From JAFARE01 sp035566535 (GTDB lineage Bacteria; Chloroflexota; Dormibacteria; Aeolococcales; Aeolococcaceae): a stretch of 6,103 nt of DNA. The stretch is from the NCBI GenBank assembly GCA_035566535.1, contig DATMRA010000189.1:1-6103 (forward strand), given 5' to 3'. This document shows positions 1 to 5,606 of the stretch, one piece after another; positions within the stretch are counted from its first letter, which is position 1, and the number at the start of each line of letters is the position of its first letter. Under the pieces are notes generated by a model that saw only the letters and a program-made list of their open reading frames with translations, did no database searches and was not told the origin of the DNA. The position numbers were made by a program, and so were the translations under genes.

Positions 1-186
1 GTTGTCGTGAGTCCGCAGCGGTACACACGGCTGGCTGATGACTGTTGGCGTTACCAATCGGGGGAATACGACTTCGCCTTGACCACCGACGTTGCGAGCG
101 GGCTGGTCTTGGCATACGGCGACGACCTCTGGCGCGCTGTCGCTAGGTCAACGCGGCCTGACACCGATGACGCCACGGCGCGTTAG
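1..186 (+). CDS. 3' end of an unidentified protein gene (5' end outside window)
   Basis: Frame 1 is open from the first base to a TAG at 184-186, giving about 61 residues. It contains LADDCWRYQSGEYDFALTTD and later SGLVLAYGDDLWRAV, ending in a charged tail. I do not recognise the family. Third codon positions are about 72% G/C by hand count and the composition is balanced (hydrophobic stretches, D/E, aromatic residues), which fits real coding rather than a chance open frame. No convincing internal start was found, so the gene most likely begins upstream of the window. It shares the strand of the three plus-strand genes after it; the next start is 76 bases downstream, so it could share their transcript, although a promoter-like sequence lies in that gap. 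The alternative is a chance open frame of 186 bases. Confidence 0.5.
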   Translation, partial: VVVSPQRYTRLADDCWRYQSGEYDFALTTDVASGLVLAYGDDLWRAVARSTRPDTDDATAR

Positions 187-217
187 GTTCGCCCGTCCTA
201 GCGTGAGCTTCTCGCTC

Positions 218-246
218 TGCACAAACACGTCCAGCGATCGGATAAT
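218..246 (+). promoter_or_regulatory. Candidate sigma70-like promoter for the first acetyltransferase
   Basis: TGCACA (218-223, 4 of 6 to TTGACA) is followed after 17 bases by GATAAT (241-246, 5 of 6 to TATAAT). The predicted transcription start is near 253, just before the GAGAAGG ribosome-binding-like sequence at 254-260. This would exclude the ATG at 245 and favour the ATG at 263. It is a sequence match only, in a fairly GC-rich region. Confidence 0.35.
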
Positions 247-262
247 GACGACGAGAAGGACG

Positions 263-766
263 ATGGAGATTGTGCACGCAGATGCGACCCAGGCCACGGA
301 GCTACGGGACCTGCACCTCACGACTTGGGCGCTGACGTATCGCGATCGTGCGAGCGAGACCTGGTACCGCGAACGACTTGCAGCGCACGCTGACCGCGAT
401 TGGGGCGAGATTGTGCGCTCGCAGGCTGCCCGAGGTGGCGGAGTGCTGACTGTCAGATCCGATCAGCGGATCGCTGCCCTCTGCCAGTACGGTCCGACCG
501 AGGATCATGATCATGATCCCGAACAAGTCGGTCAGATCCAGCGTCTCTACGTGCATCCAGAACGGCAGAGAACCGGGATTGGGCGAGCACTGCTTTGCGC
601 GTCGGTGGACGCACTTCGTCAAGGCGGCGCGCGGACAGCGACTCTGTGGGTGCTCGAGACCGACCAGCGCGCCAGAGCCTTCTACAAGCGCCTGGGCTGG
701 AAACCCGACGGCACCCGACTGACCCATCCACCGACTGACGTCCGCTACCGGCTCACCCTCCTCTAA
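263..766 (+). CDS. GNAT family N-acetyltransferase
   Basis: A 167-residue single-domain GNAT protein, predicted to move an acetyl group from acetyl-CoA to an amine; the substrate cannot be read from sequence. Motif A is clear: LYVHPERQRTGIGRALL around residues 95-111, with the Q-R-T-G-I-G pyrophosphate loop at 102-107. The C-terminal ARAFYKRLGW (137-146) is the usual GNAT end, with Y141 at the general-acid position. Length is normal for the family. The start is uncertain. ATG 263 has a GAGAAGG just upstream, though at short spacing, and follows the predicted promoter. ATG 245 would add six residues (MTTRRT) but lacks a ribosome-binding site. An acidic/His run EDHDHDP at 80-86 is encoded by a DNA palindrome. 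It precedes a LysE-type exporter on the same strand after 141 bases, so co-transcription is possible but not evident. Confidence 0.9.
   Translation: MEIVHADATQATELRDLHLTTWALTYRDRASETWYRERLAAHADRDWGEIVRSQAARGGGVLTVRSDQRIAALCQYGPTEDHDHDPEQVGQIQRLYVHPERQRTGIGRALLCASVDALRQGGARTATLWVLETDQRARAFYKRLGWKPDGTRLTHPPTDVRYRLTLL
502..519. repeat. 18-bp perfect palindrome with three GATC sites
   Basis: GGATCATGATCATGATCC is identical to its own reverse complement and holds three GATC tetramers six bases apart. It lies inside the acetyltransferase gene and encodes the D-H-D-H-D run, so it may simply reflect that repeat. Binding by a regulator or methylation at GATC is possible but not shown. Confidence 0.6.
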
Positions 767-784
767 GCGCTGGAATTACGCCCG

Positions 785-812
785 GTGCCACCCGCCCGTG
801 GCGTGGGGGCAC
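785..812 (+). other. Weak hairpin in the gap between the acetyltransferase and exporter genes
   Basis: GTGCC (785-789) can pair with GGCAC (808-812), enclosing a GC-rich 18-base loop that can itself pair partly. No T-run follows, so it is not a typical intrinsic terminator. The rest of the gap (767-907) shows no recognisable gene; an antisense open frame across it looks like a composition shadow. Confidence 0.2.
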
Positions 813-907
813 GCACGGCCGAAGAGGTAAGCGCCGCGAAGAGGCGTCCTGCGAGAATTGTCGTCTCGCTCCGACCGGCGGAACATCACGCAAGGCGGGG
901 AAGGTAA

Positions 908-1567
908 TTGTCAACGAGTCTGGGTGCAGACGTCCTGGCATTTGCGATCGTCGCAGCCACTCTGACCATCATCCCCGGACTCGACACCGCGCTGGTCCTT
1001 CGGGCGGCAGTTACCCACGGTCGCAGCGATGCTTTCGCCACTGCGCTGGGAGTGAACTCCGGAGTTCTCGTGTGGGGAGTTGGCGCGGCTGCGGGTGTAT
1101 CTGCGCTACTGACGGCATCGACTGCTGCATATGTGGTGCTTCGGTTCGTGGGCGCGGTATACATGGTCATCCTGGGCAGCAGGTTTCTCCGCGATGCGTG
1201 GCGGCCGCGGCAAGGGCGTCTGCCGCACTCTGGATCTGGGGGAGATGCGCGGCGATCCCCAAGCGGTGTCGCAGTGGCCTGGCGTCGCGGTTTCATCACC
1301 AATTTGGCAAATCCCAAGGTGGGGGCGTTTTACGTTGCGCTTCTGCCGCAGTTCATACCGCGTGGATCTCCTCATATCCTGGTCGGTCTGATGCTCGCTT
1401 CGCTCCATAACGTCGAGGGCATCGCCTGGTTCAGCCTCTTGATTCTCGGCATACATGGTGGTCGGTCATGGATCATGAGACCCCGGATACAGCGGACTCT
1501 GAATGCGATCACTGGCGCTGTGCTAATCACATTCGCTTCAACGCTGGTTCTTAGCGACAATAATTAG
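908..1567 (+). CDS. LysE/RhtB family amino-acid exporter
   Basis: A 219-residue integral membrane protein, the normal length for LysE/RhtB exporters, which expel amino acids or related small metabolites using the proton gradient. The N-terminal signature is visible as TIIPGLDTALVLRAAVTHGR (residues 20-39; the usual PGP-[ND] is PGLD here), followed by a small-residue helix with GVNSGVLVW (48-56). The second signature NLANPKVGAFYVALLPQFI (132-150) carries the conserved N-P-K. Hydrophobic segments fall near 7-24, 42-66, 73-95, 129-150, 157-181 and 197-215, consistent with about six helices and a polar loop at 96-126. The start is TTG: an in-frame TAA sits directly before it, and GGGGAAGG lies three bases upstream. 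Substrate is unknown. With acetyltransferases on both sides, a role in exporting or detoxifying an amino compound is an attractive but unproven guess. Confidence 0.92.
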   Translation: MSTSLGADVLAFAIVAATLTIIPGLDTALVLRAAVTHGRSDAFATALGVNSGVLVWGVGAAAGVSALLTASTAAYVVLRFVGAVYMVILGSRFLRDAWRPRQGRLPHSGSGGDARRSPSGVAVAWRRGFITNLANPKVGAFYVALLPQFIPRGSPHILVGLMLASLHNVEGIAWFSLLILGIHGGRSWIMRPRIQRTLNAITGAVLITFASTLVLSDNN

Positions 1568-1729
1568 CCCCGAACTCGACGGAGATCGAGCGTGAGCCAG
1601 CCGCATTGGAATCGAGCGAGACCTTTCCAGCCCGCTCGAACTCTCTCCAGCAGCAGTCCATCCCCGGCCACGATCGTGTGGTGCCTGCAAAACGGGCCGC
1701 TCGCCATTGCAAGGTTTCTGCTGGATAAC

Positions 1730-1741
1730 ATGGATGGATGG
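1730..1741 (+). repeat. ATGG x3 tandem repeat at the start of the second acetyltransferase
   Basis: Three ATGG units place ATG codons at 1730, 1734 and 1738, each in a different frame. Only the third opens the long gene; the first two run into stops within about 10-16 codons. The upstream GATAAC (1724-1729) could be a -10-like element eight bases before ATG 1738, but no -35 is evident. Confidence 0.6.
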
Positions 1742-2322
1742 CACCGGTCAGCTCCTATGTGACGCGGCCGCTCACTCCTGACACCTGGGACGACTTTGCC
1801 CATCTGGTGGCGGCTAACAATGGGGTCTGGGGCGGCTGCTGGTGCATGGGTTTCCACCCAGAGGGCGTCGGCCAGGGCCATACCGTTTCTGGGAACCGTC
1901 TGGCAAAGCAAGCCCACGTTCGCAACGGAACGGTGCACCAGATTCTCGTTTACGACGGCGATGAATGCGTCGGCTGGTGCCAGTACGGGCCGCCGGGGGA
2001 GCTTCCGAACATCAACAACCCGAAAGCCTATGCCAAGGGCCTGGGCGAGATGCCCGACTGGCGGATCGGTTGCATCTTCACTGGAAGCGGGCACCGGCGT
2101 AGTGGGGTCGCGCGGACGGCCATCGGCGCAGCACTGGCCGACATCGAGCGCGCTGGAGGTGGGCTCGTCGAGGCCTACCCAGAGCAAGCCGAGGGGCGCC
2201 CCCCTCAGCGCGGTGCCTATTTCCATACGGGGCCGGCCGACCTGTTCGAGGAGTTCGGCTTCGAGCGAGACCGGAAGATAGCGAAGTGGCGGTGGGTGAT
2301 GCGGCTGCGAATCCCGTCTTGA
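1738..2322 (+). CDS. GNAT family N-acetyltransferase, cysteine-rich subgroup
   Basis: A 194-residue protein with a divergent GNAT fold. The acetyl-CoA binding segment is CIFTGSGHRRSGVARTAIGA (112-131), with R-R-S-G-V-A at 120-125 matching R-x-x-G-x-[GA]. The C-terminal LFEEFGFER (169-177) fits the closing strand. Its hallmark is the N-terminal NNGVWGGCWCMGFHP (27-41), a Cys-x-Cys pair with flanking Trp, which I recall from a family of uncharacterised bacterial GNAT proteins. Further cysteines are C77, C81 and C112. The substrate is unknown. No strong ribosome-binding site precedes ATG 1738; two out-of-frame ATGs lie directly upstream. The 170-base gap before it holds no recognisable gene, only a weak CTCGA/TCGAG hairpin at 1575-1590. 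Downstream lies a thioesterase relic after 41 bases. It is unrelated at family level to the acetyltransferase at 263-766, although both carry CQYGP. Confidence 0.88.
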   Translation: MAPVSSYVTRPLTPDTWDDFAHLVAANNGVWGGCWCMGFHPEGVGQGHTVSGNRLAKQAHVRNGTVHQILVYDGDECVGWCQYGPPGELPNINNPKAYAKGLGEMPDWRIGCIFTGSGHRRSGVARTAIGAALADIERAGGGLVEAYPEQAEGRPPQRGAYFHTGPADLFEEFGFERDRKIAKWRWVMRLRIPS

Positions 2323-2363
2323 CCGAGTCCTGCCAATCGCAGCGGCAGACGTTTTCCGGGCGC

Positions 2364-2480
2364 CCATTGCAGCGAGGTCGCACCCAGCAGCTGTGGGAGG
2401 TCCGCATCATGGATGGGGGCGGCCGTCTCGTCGCCGTTGGCCAAGTGCGCCTGCAGAACATCCCGCCGCGCCGACGCTGA
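2364..2480 (+). pseudogene. C-terminal remnant of a PaaI-like hotdog thioesterase
   Basis: This stretch encodes about 38 residues up to a TGA at 2478-2480, including PLQRGRTQQLWEVRIMD followed by GGGRLVAVGQVRLQNIP. From memory this matches the last strands of PaaI/YbdB-type hotdog thioesterases, with the pattern h-x-G-R-x-x-x-x-W-x-V-x-I-x-D, G-x-L-V-A, and a closing R-L-Q-N-I-P. Full members are about 130-150 residues. Upstream in the same frame the match stops near 2355-2364, and the frame then runs out of phase into the end of the preceding acetyltransferase. The N-terminal hotdog helix and catalytic Asp/Asn region are absent, so the product could not act alone. No promoter or start is evident. 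It is best read as a decayed or deletion-truncated gene; a novel small protein starting near 2286 is a less likely alternative. Confidence 0.55.
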
Positions 2481-2507
2481 CAACGCGGACACAAATGTCG
2501 TCGTTAA

Positions 2508-2522
2508 AGGGAAGTGGTCCCT
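2508..2522 (-). terminator. Possible weak terminator of the minus-strand operon
   Basis: Read on the minus strand, AGGGA (2522-2518), a five-base loop CCACT, then TCCCT (2512-2508) form a 5-bp stem followed by a short T-run (two more T, then AA). It lies about 95 bases after the tRNA 3' end, between converging gene sets. The stem is short and the T-tract poor, so the call is tentative. Confidence 0.25.
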
Positions 2523-2553
2523 GCGCGCATGATCGTCCCTCGCGCCGCGCGCA
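2522..2553. repeat. Inverted repeat TGCGCGC / GCGCGCA
   Basis: Perfect 7-base arms at 2522-2528 and 2547-2553 flank an 18-base loop in the gene-free stretch 2481-2617. The arms are simple alternating GC, so chance is plausible in this composition. It could add to transcription termination between the converging units. Nothing else in this stretch was recognised. Confidence 0.35.
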
Positions 2554-2617
2554 GACAGAGGAACTCCGCGCGGTGCAGCCGCATAATGAACACGTTTACG
2601 CCATCATTGACCGAAGC

Positions 2618-2691
2618 TCGGGGAGACAGGACTCGAACCTGCGACCCCTGGTCCCCCAGACCAGTACTCTAACCACCTGAGCTACTCCCCG
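2618..2691 (-). tRNA. tRNA-Pro (anticodon GGG)
   Basis: The minus strand folds into a complete 74-base cloverleaf. The acceptor CGGGGAG pairs with CTCCCCG, T8-A9 follow, the D stem is GCTC/GAGT with one G-U pair, and the anticodon stem CTGGT/ACCAG encloses loop CTGGGGG. Anticodon GGG at 34-36 reads the proline codon CCC. The variable region is GGGTC, the T arm GCAGG-TTCGAGT-CCTGT, and the discriminator base is A. The 3' CCA is not encoded (GCT follows), so it must be added by tRNA nucleotidyltransferase. Its first ten bases overlap the end of gpsA, including that gene's stop codon. A separate promoter is not obvious; AGTTTA at 2705-2710 (TAAACT on the minus strand) is a weak -10-like match without a -35, so it may be expressed from the operon. 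Confidence 0.96.
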
Positions 2692-3731
2692 AGGCTGCGC
2701 GGTGAGTTTAGCGAATCGCCCGCAACCAGACCGCGCAACTCCTCCGCGGGATCGCGGCGCATCAAATCAGCGAGCGCATCCGCCACGGGTTTGCCCTCGA
2801 ACAGCACGGCGTTGACCTCGCGCGTGATCGGCATGTCCACTCCGTACTGCCGCGCCAGGCGCGCCGCCACGCGTGCCGCGTTCACACCCTCCACCACCAT
2901 GTGAATCGCTGCCAGCGCTTCGTCGAGGGTAGCGCCGCGGGCGATCGCTTCACCGAGCCTCCGGTTGCGCGAATGCGGGCTGGAGCACGTCACCACGCAG
3001 TCACCCAGGCCGGCGAGCCCGGCGAACGTCATCACGCGCGCGCCGGCGCTCACACCCAAGCGCGCCTCCTCGGCCAGGCCGCGCGTGAGGATCGCGGCCT
3101 TACCGTTGTCACCGGCCCCGATGCCGTCGCACACACCCGCTGCGATGGCCACCACGTTCTTCAACGCGCCGCCGTACTCCACGCCCACGCGGTCGGTCGT
3201 GTTGTAAACGCGAAACATCGAACGCGTGCACGCATCACGCACCTGCTCGGCCGCCTCCTGTGCGCCGGCGACGACAGTCGCCGCGGGCAGGCCCCGCGCC
3301 ACCTCGATGGCGATGTTGGGACCGCTCAACGCAGTGATCCTCGTATCCCAGCCGGCGCCGAGCACCTCGCACAGCACCGCGCTCATGGTCAGGCCGGTGC
3401 GTTCCTCGAATCCCTTCGCGGCGCTGACGACGACGGCGTCAGGCGCGATATGGCCTGCGGCAGCGCCTGCAATGTCGCGCATCCCGTGCGTTGGTATCGC
3501 GAGGAGCACGATGCCGGCGCCATTCATCGCCTGGTGCAGGTCGCTGGTGACCTGCACATCGTCATCGAGTGCAATCTCTGTCAGGTACGACGGGTTGTGC
3601 CGCGTTTCCATGATCGCGGCGGCGACCTCCGGGCGGCGCGCCCACAACACCACCTCGCTCTCCCCTCCCCGACTCAATGTCTGTGCGAGGGCCATCCCCC
3701 AGGAGCCGGCACCGACCACCGCGATGCGCAC
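2682..3731 (-). CDS. gpsA: NAD(P)H-dependent glycerol-3-phosphate dehydrogenase
   Basis: Reduces dihydroxyacetone phosphate to sn-glycerol-3-phosphate, the backbone for phospholipids, in the cytosol. From the GTG start it has 349 residues. The N-terminal Rossmann motif VGAGSWGMALA shows G7-x-G9-x-x-G12. Further family blocks are PTHGM (80-84), SAAKGFE (103-109, K106), SGPNIAIE (136-143), GGALKNVVAIAAG (187-199) with the catalytic lysine K191, and TFAGLAGLGD (235-244) followed by CSSPHSRNRRLGE (249-261). The GTG at 3731 is preferred because it starts directly before the Rossmann strand and has GGAG seven bases upstream; an ATG 60 bases further up would run into the end of der. It starts one base after the der stop, so translation is probably coupled. 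The last ~23 residues extend past the conserved core and run into the tRNA gene, where T8-A9-G10 of the tRNA supply the TAG stop. plsY, often next to gpsA, is absent here. Confidence 0.97.
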   Translation of the reverse strand: MRIAVVGAGSWGMALAQTLSRGGESEVVLWARRPEVAAAIMETRHNPSYLTEIALDDDVQVTSDLHQAMNGAGIVLLAIPTHGMRDIAGAAAGHIAPDAVVVSAAKGFEERTGLTMSAVLCEVLGAGWDTRITALSGPNIAIEVARGLPAATVVAGAQEAAEQVRDACTRSMFRVYNTTDRVGVEYGGALKNVVAIAAGVCDGIGAGDNGKAAILTRGLAEEARLGVSAGARVMTFAGLAGLGDCVVTCSSPHSRNRRLGEAIARGATLDEALAAIHMVVEGVNAARVAARLARQYGVDMPITREVNAVLFEGKPVADALADLMRRDPAEELRGLVAGDSLNSPRSLGE

Positions 3732-3732
3732 G

Positions 3733-5154
3733 TCAGTTCTCCGCGCTGGAGTCTCGTCGCCGCGGCACGATGCGAAGGCGCACGCCGGCAAAGCCGTAGA
3801 CCGAACGGATGCGATTCTCGAGATACCGCCCGTACGCGAAATGCAGCAGCTCCGGATCGTTCACGAACAGCACGATCGTCGGCGTGAGGCTTCGAGCCTG
3901 GGTCGCGTAGAAGATCTTGAGCCGCCGTCCCTTGTGCGTCCGGGGCGGGTGCTCGTCGACCGCCGCACGGATCAGCGCATTCAGTGGACCCGTTGCGATG
4001 TGCGTGGCTCGCGCATCGGCCACCTGGGCGGCGGTCTGCAGCACCTTGTCGATGTTGCGGCCTTCGGTGGCGCTGAGCGTCACGACCGGCGCGCCCGGGA
4101 CGAAGTCGAACGCGGCCGAGATCGCCTTGAGGAAGTCAGGGTCGGCGCGCTGTTCCTGTGGCACCAGGTCCCACTTGTTCGCCACCACCACGAGGCCGGC
4201 GCCGGCGTCGACCGCGTACCCCGCAACGTGGCGATCCTGCGCCGTCACCCCGTGGGATGCGTCGATCACCACGACCCCGACGTCGCTGCGCTCGAGGGCT
4301 CGCAGCGAGCGCAGCAGGCTGTAGCGCTCGACGTCCGACTCGACCACGCCCCGGCGCCGGATCCCGGCGGTGTCCACCAGTCTGATCGTGCGGTCCCCGA
4401 ACGGCATGATGGTGTCAACCGTGTCTCGCGTGGTTCCTGCCACAGGTGACACCAACGTGCGCTCCTCCCCCACCAGCGCATTGAGCAGCGAGGACTTGCC
4501 CGTGTTCGGCCGCCCGATGATGGCGACCCGCAGCTCACCCGTGGTCGCCGGCACAGGCTCGTCGGAAGCCGGAGGGAGCGTATCGACGATCACATCGAGC
4601 AGGTCGCCCGTGTCGGTTCCCTGCAGCGCGCTGATCAGCACAGGCTCGGCCAGGCCAAGGCGGTGCAGCTCGTGTGCGTAATACGACTCGCGGTCGCTGT
4701 CCGCCTTGTTGCCGACGAGAACAACGGGTTTGCCACCGGCGCGCACCATGGCGACGATCTCATCGTCCAGCGATGTCACGCCGTCGCGCACATCGAGCAT
4801 GAGCAGAATCAGGTCCGCCTCCGCAATCGCCATGCGCGCCTGCGCCTGCGTCCCGCGGATGAGCGCGGACATATCATCGGGTCCGTCTCCGGCAGGCCGC
4901 GGATCCAGCCCCGCGGTGTCGATGAGCGTGAACGTGCGGCCGCGCCACTCGACGACCCCGTACAACCGGTCGCGGGTGAGACCGGCCATCTCGTCGACGA
5001 TCGCGCGCCGCGTCCCGGTGAGGCGGTTGAACAGCGTCGACTTGCCCACGTTGGGCCGTCCCACGATGGCGACGATTCCGCTCGGCGGATCGCTCGCGTC
5101 ATCCCGGCGCTGCCGCCCTCGCTGGCGCCCGCCGATCCCGGTCGCCGGGCTCAT
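3733..5154 (-). CDS. der: Ribosome assembly GTPase Der (EngA)
   Basis: An essential tandem GTPase that acts in maturation of the 50S ribosomal subunit. Its 473 residues are within the family range. GTPase domain 1: GRPNVGKS (32-39), T60 in GLTRD, DTAG (79-82), NKAD (149-152) and SAL (175-177). GTPase domain 2: GRPNTGKS (214-221), TTRD (241-244), DTAGIRRR (261-268), NKWD (326-329) and SAT (361-363). The KH-like C-terminal domain follows, with PPRTHKGRRLKIFYATQ (403-419) and FVNDPELLHFAYGRYLENR (430-448). The second P-loop has Thr where Val is usual (GRPNVGKS); the lysine and serine are kept. A basic, glycine-rich leader of about 26 residues precedes domain 1. The ATG overlaps the stop of the upstream metallopeptidase gene as ATGA, with no strong ribosome-binding site, which points to translational coupling. 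Confidence 0.98.
   Translation of the reverse strand: MSPATGIGGRQRGRQRRDDASDPPSGIVAIVGRPNVGKSTLFNRLTGTRRAIVDEMAGLTRDRLYGVVEWRGRTFTLIDTAGLDPRPAGDGPDDMSALIRGTQAQARMAIAEADLILLMLDVRDGVTSLDDEIVAMVRAGGKPVVLVGNKADSDRESYYAHELHRLGLAEPVLISALQGTDTGDLLDVIVDTLPPASDEPVPATTGELRVAIIGRPNTGKSSLLNALVGEERTLVSPVAGTTRDTVDTIMPFGDRTIRLVDTAGIRRRGVVESDVERYSLLRSLRALERSDVGVVVIDASHGVTAQDRHVAGYAVDAGAGLVVVANKWDLVPQEQRADPDFLKAISAAFDFVPGAPVVTLSATEGRNIDKVLQTAAQVADARATHIATGPLNALIRAAVDEHPPRTHKGRRLKIFYATQARSLTPTIVLFVNDPELLHFAYGRYLENRIRSVYGFAGVRLRIVPRRRDSSAEN
3739..3742 (-). promoter_or_regulatory. Ribosome binding site that fixes the gpsA start
   Basis: GGAG on the minus strand lies inside the last codons of der, seven bases before the GTG at 3731-3729. 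It decides between this GTG and an ATG at 3791, which is buried in der and would add 20 residues unlike any GpsA N-terminus. Confidence 0.65.
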
Positions 5155-5606
5155 GGCGCGGGCGTGGGTTCTCGCGGAATCACGATCAGCAGCAACGGCA
5201 CGAACGAACCGCCTTCATCACTGAGGGTGAACGCGTTCACGTCGCCTGTGCCCTCCCGGGTCGTCGTGCAGATGATGTACACGTAGTCGACCCAGGCGTG
5301 ATCGGTGTCGAACTGAGAAGGATGCGCCGGGTGATCCGGGTGGCTGTGCCAGTAGCCGACCACGTCGAGCCCGTGCGCCCGCGCTTCGCGATCGGCACGC
5401 ACTATGTCGCCAGGATCCATGAGGTAGCGGTCGCGGGCTCGTTCCTGGTTGAGGTTTCGCGCCGACGTCGCGGTGAAGATCTGCGTCTTACCCTCCACCA
5501 TGCGGCCGATCAACACGCCACACCCTTCGTTTGGGTATGCGGCGGCGGCCAGCTCGCGCATGCGCTCATGCGCCTCGGTAAGGCAATCGACGTCGACGCT
5601 GCTCAC
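5151..5606 (-). CDS. M67/JAMM family metallopeptidase (Mec-like)
   Basis: A 151-residue zinc-dependent isopeptidase-type protein. The JAMM motif is complete: E27 in YPNEGCGVLIG (24-34), then HSHPDHPAHPSQFD (87-100), giving H87-x-H89-P-x6-S97-x2-D100. Family knowledge: prokaryotic members cut after the C-terminal glycine of ubiquitin-like sulfur carriers, and mycobacterial Mec releases cysteine from CysO. The position directly after a CysM-type synthase strongly suggests the same task here. The start is GTG at 5606, overlapping the synthase stop as GTGA. The frame stays open further upstream, but those residues are an Arg-rich shadow of the synthase and lack family character. It ends in an ATGA overlap with der. 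Cys28 beside the catalytic Glu is a feature seen in related proteins. An alternative role is general removal of carrier or ubiquitin-like tags. Confidence 0.93.
   Translation of the reverse strand: MSSVDVDCLTEAHERMRELAAAAYPNEGCGVLIGRMVEGKTQIFTATSARNLNQERARDRYLMDPGDIVRADREARAHGLDVVGYWHSHPDHPAHPSQFDTDHAWVDYVYIICTTTREGTGDVNAFTLSDEGGSFVPLLLIVIPREPTPAP

Noticed and set aside
59..68. TCGGGGGAA as a possible attachment-site copy of the tRNA 3' end
   Set aside because: Only about seven bases agree with the tRNA end; too short to be meaningful.
182..188. GTTAGGT at the stop of the first partial gene, resembling an integron attC core
   Set aside because: No matching RYYYAAC partner precedes it, only a 6-base inverted repeat (150-155/179-184), and the other gene junctions lack GTTRRRY cores. 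A cassette array is not supported.
1707..1729. TTGCAA and GATAAC as a -35/-10 pair for the second acetyltransferase
   Set aside because: The spacer is only 11 bases, too short for a sigma70 promoter.
1564..2367. Minus-strand open frame (267 codons) across the second acetyltransferase
   Set aside because: The plus-strand frame has the GNAT motifs; the antisense product shows no family features.
2901..3887. Plus-strand open frame (328 codons) opposite gpsA
   Set aside because: Composition is Arg/His/Ala-rich with no recognisable motif; it is a shadow of gpsA and the end of der.
3226..4449. Long plus-strand open frame (407 codons) opposite gpsA and der
   Set aside because: It is antisense to two clearly recognised genes, is rich in Arg/Ala/Pro with no domain, and follows from high third-position GC on the other strand.
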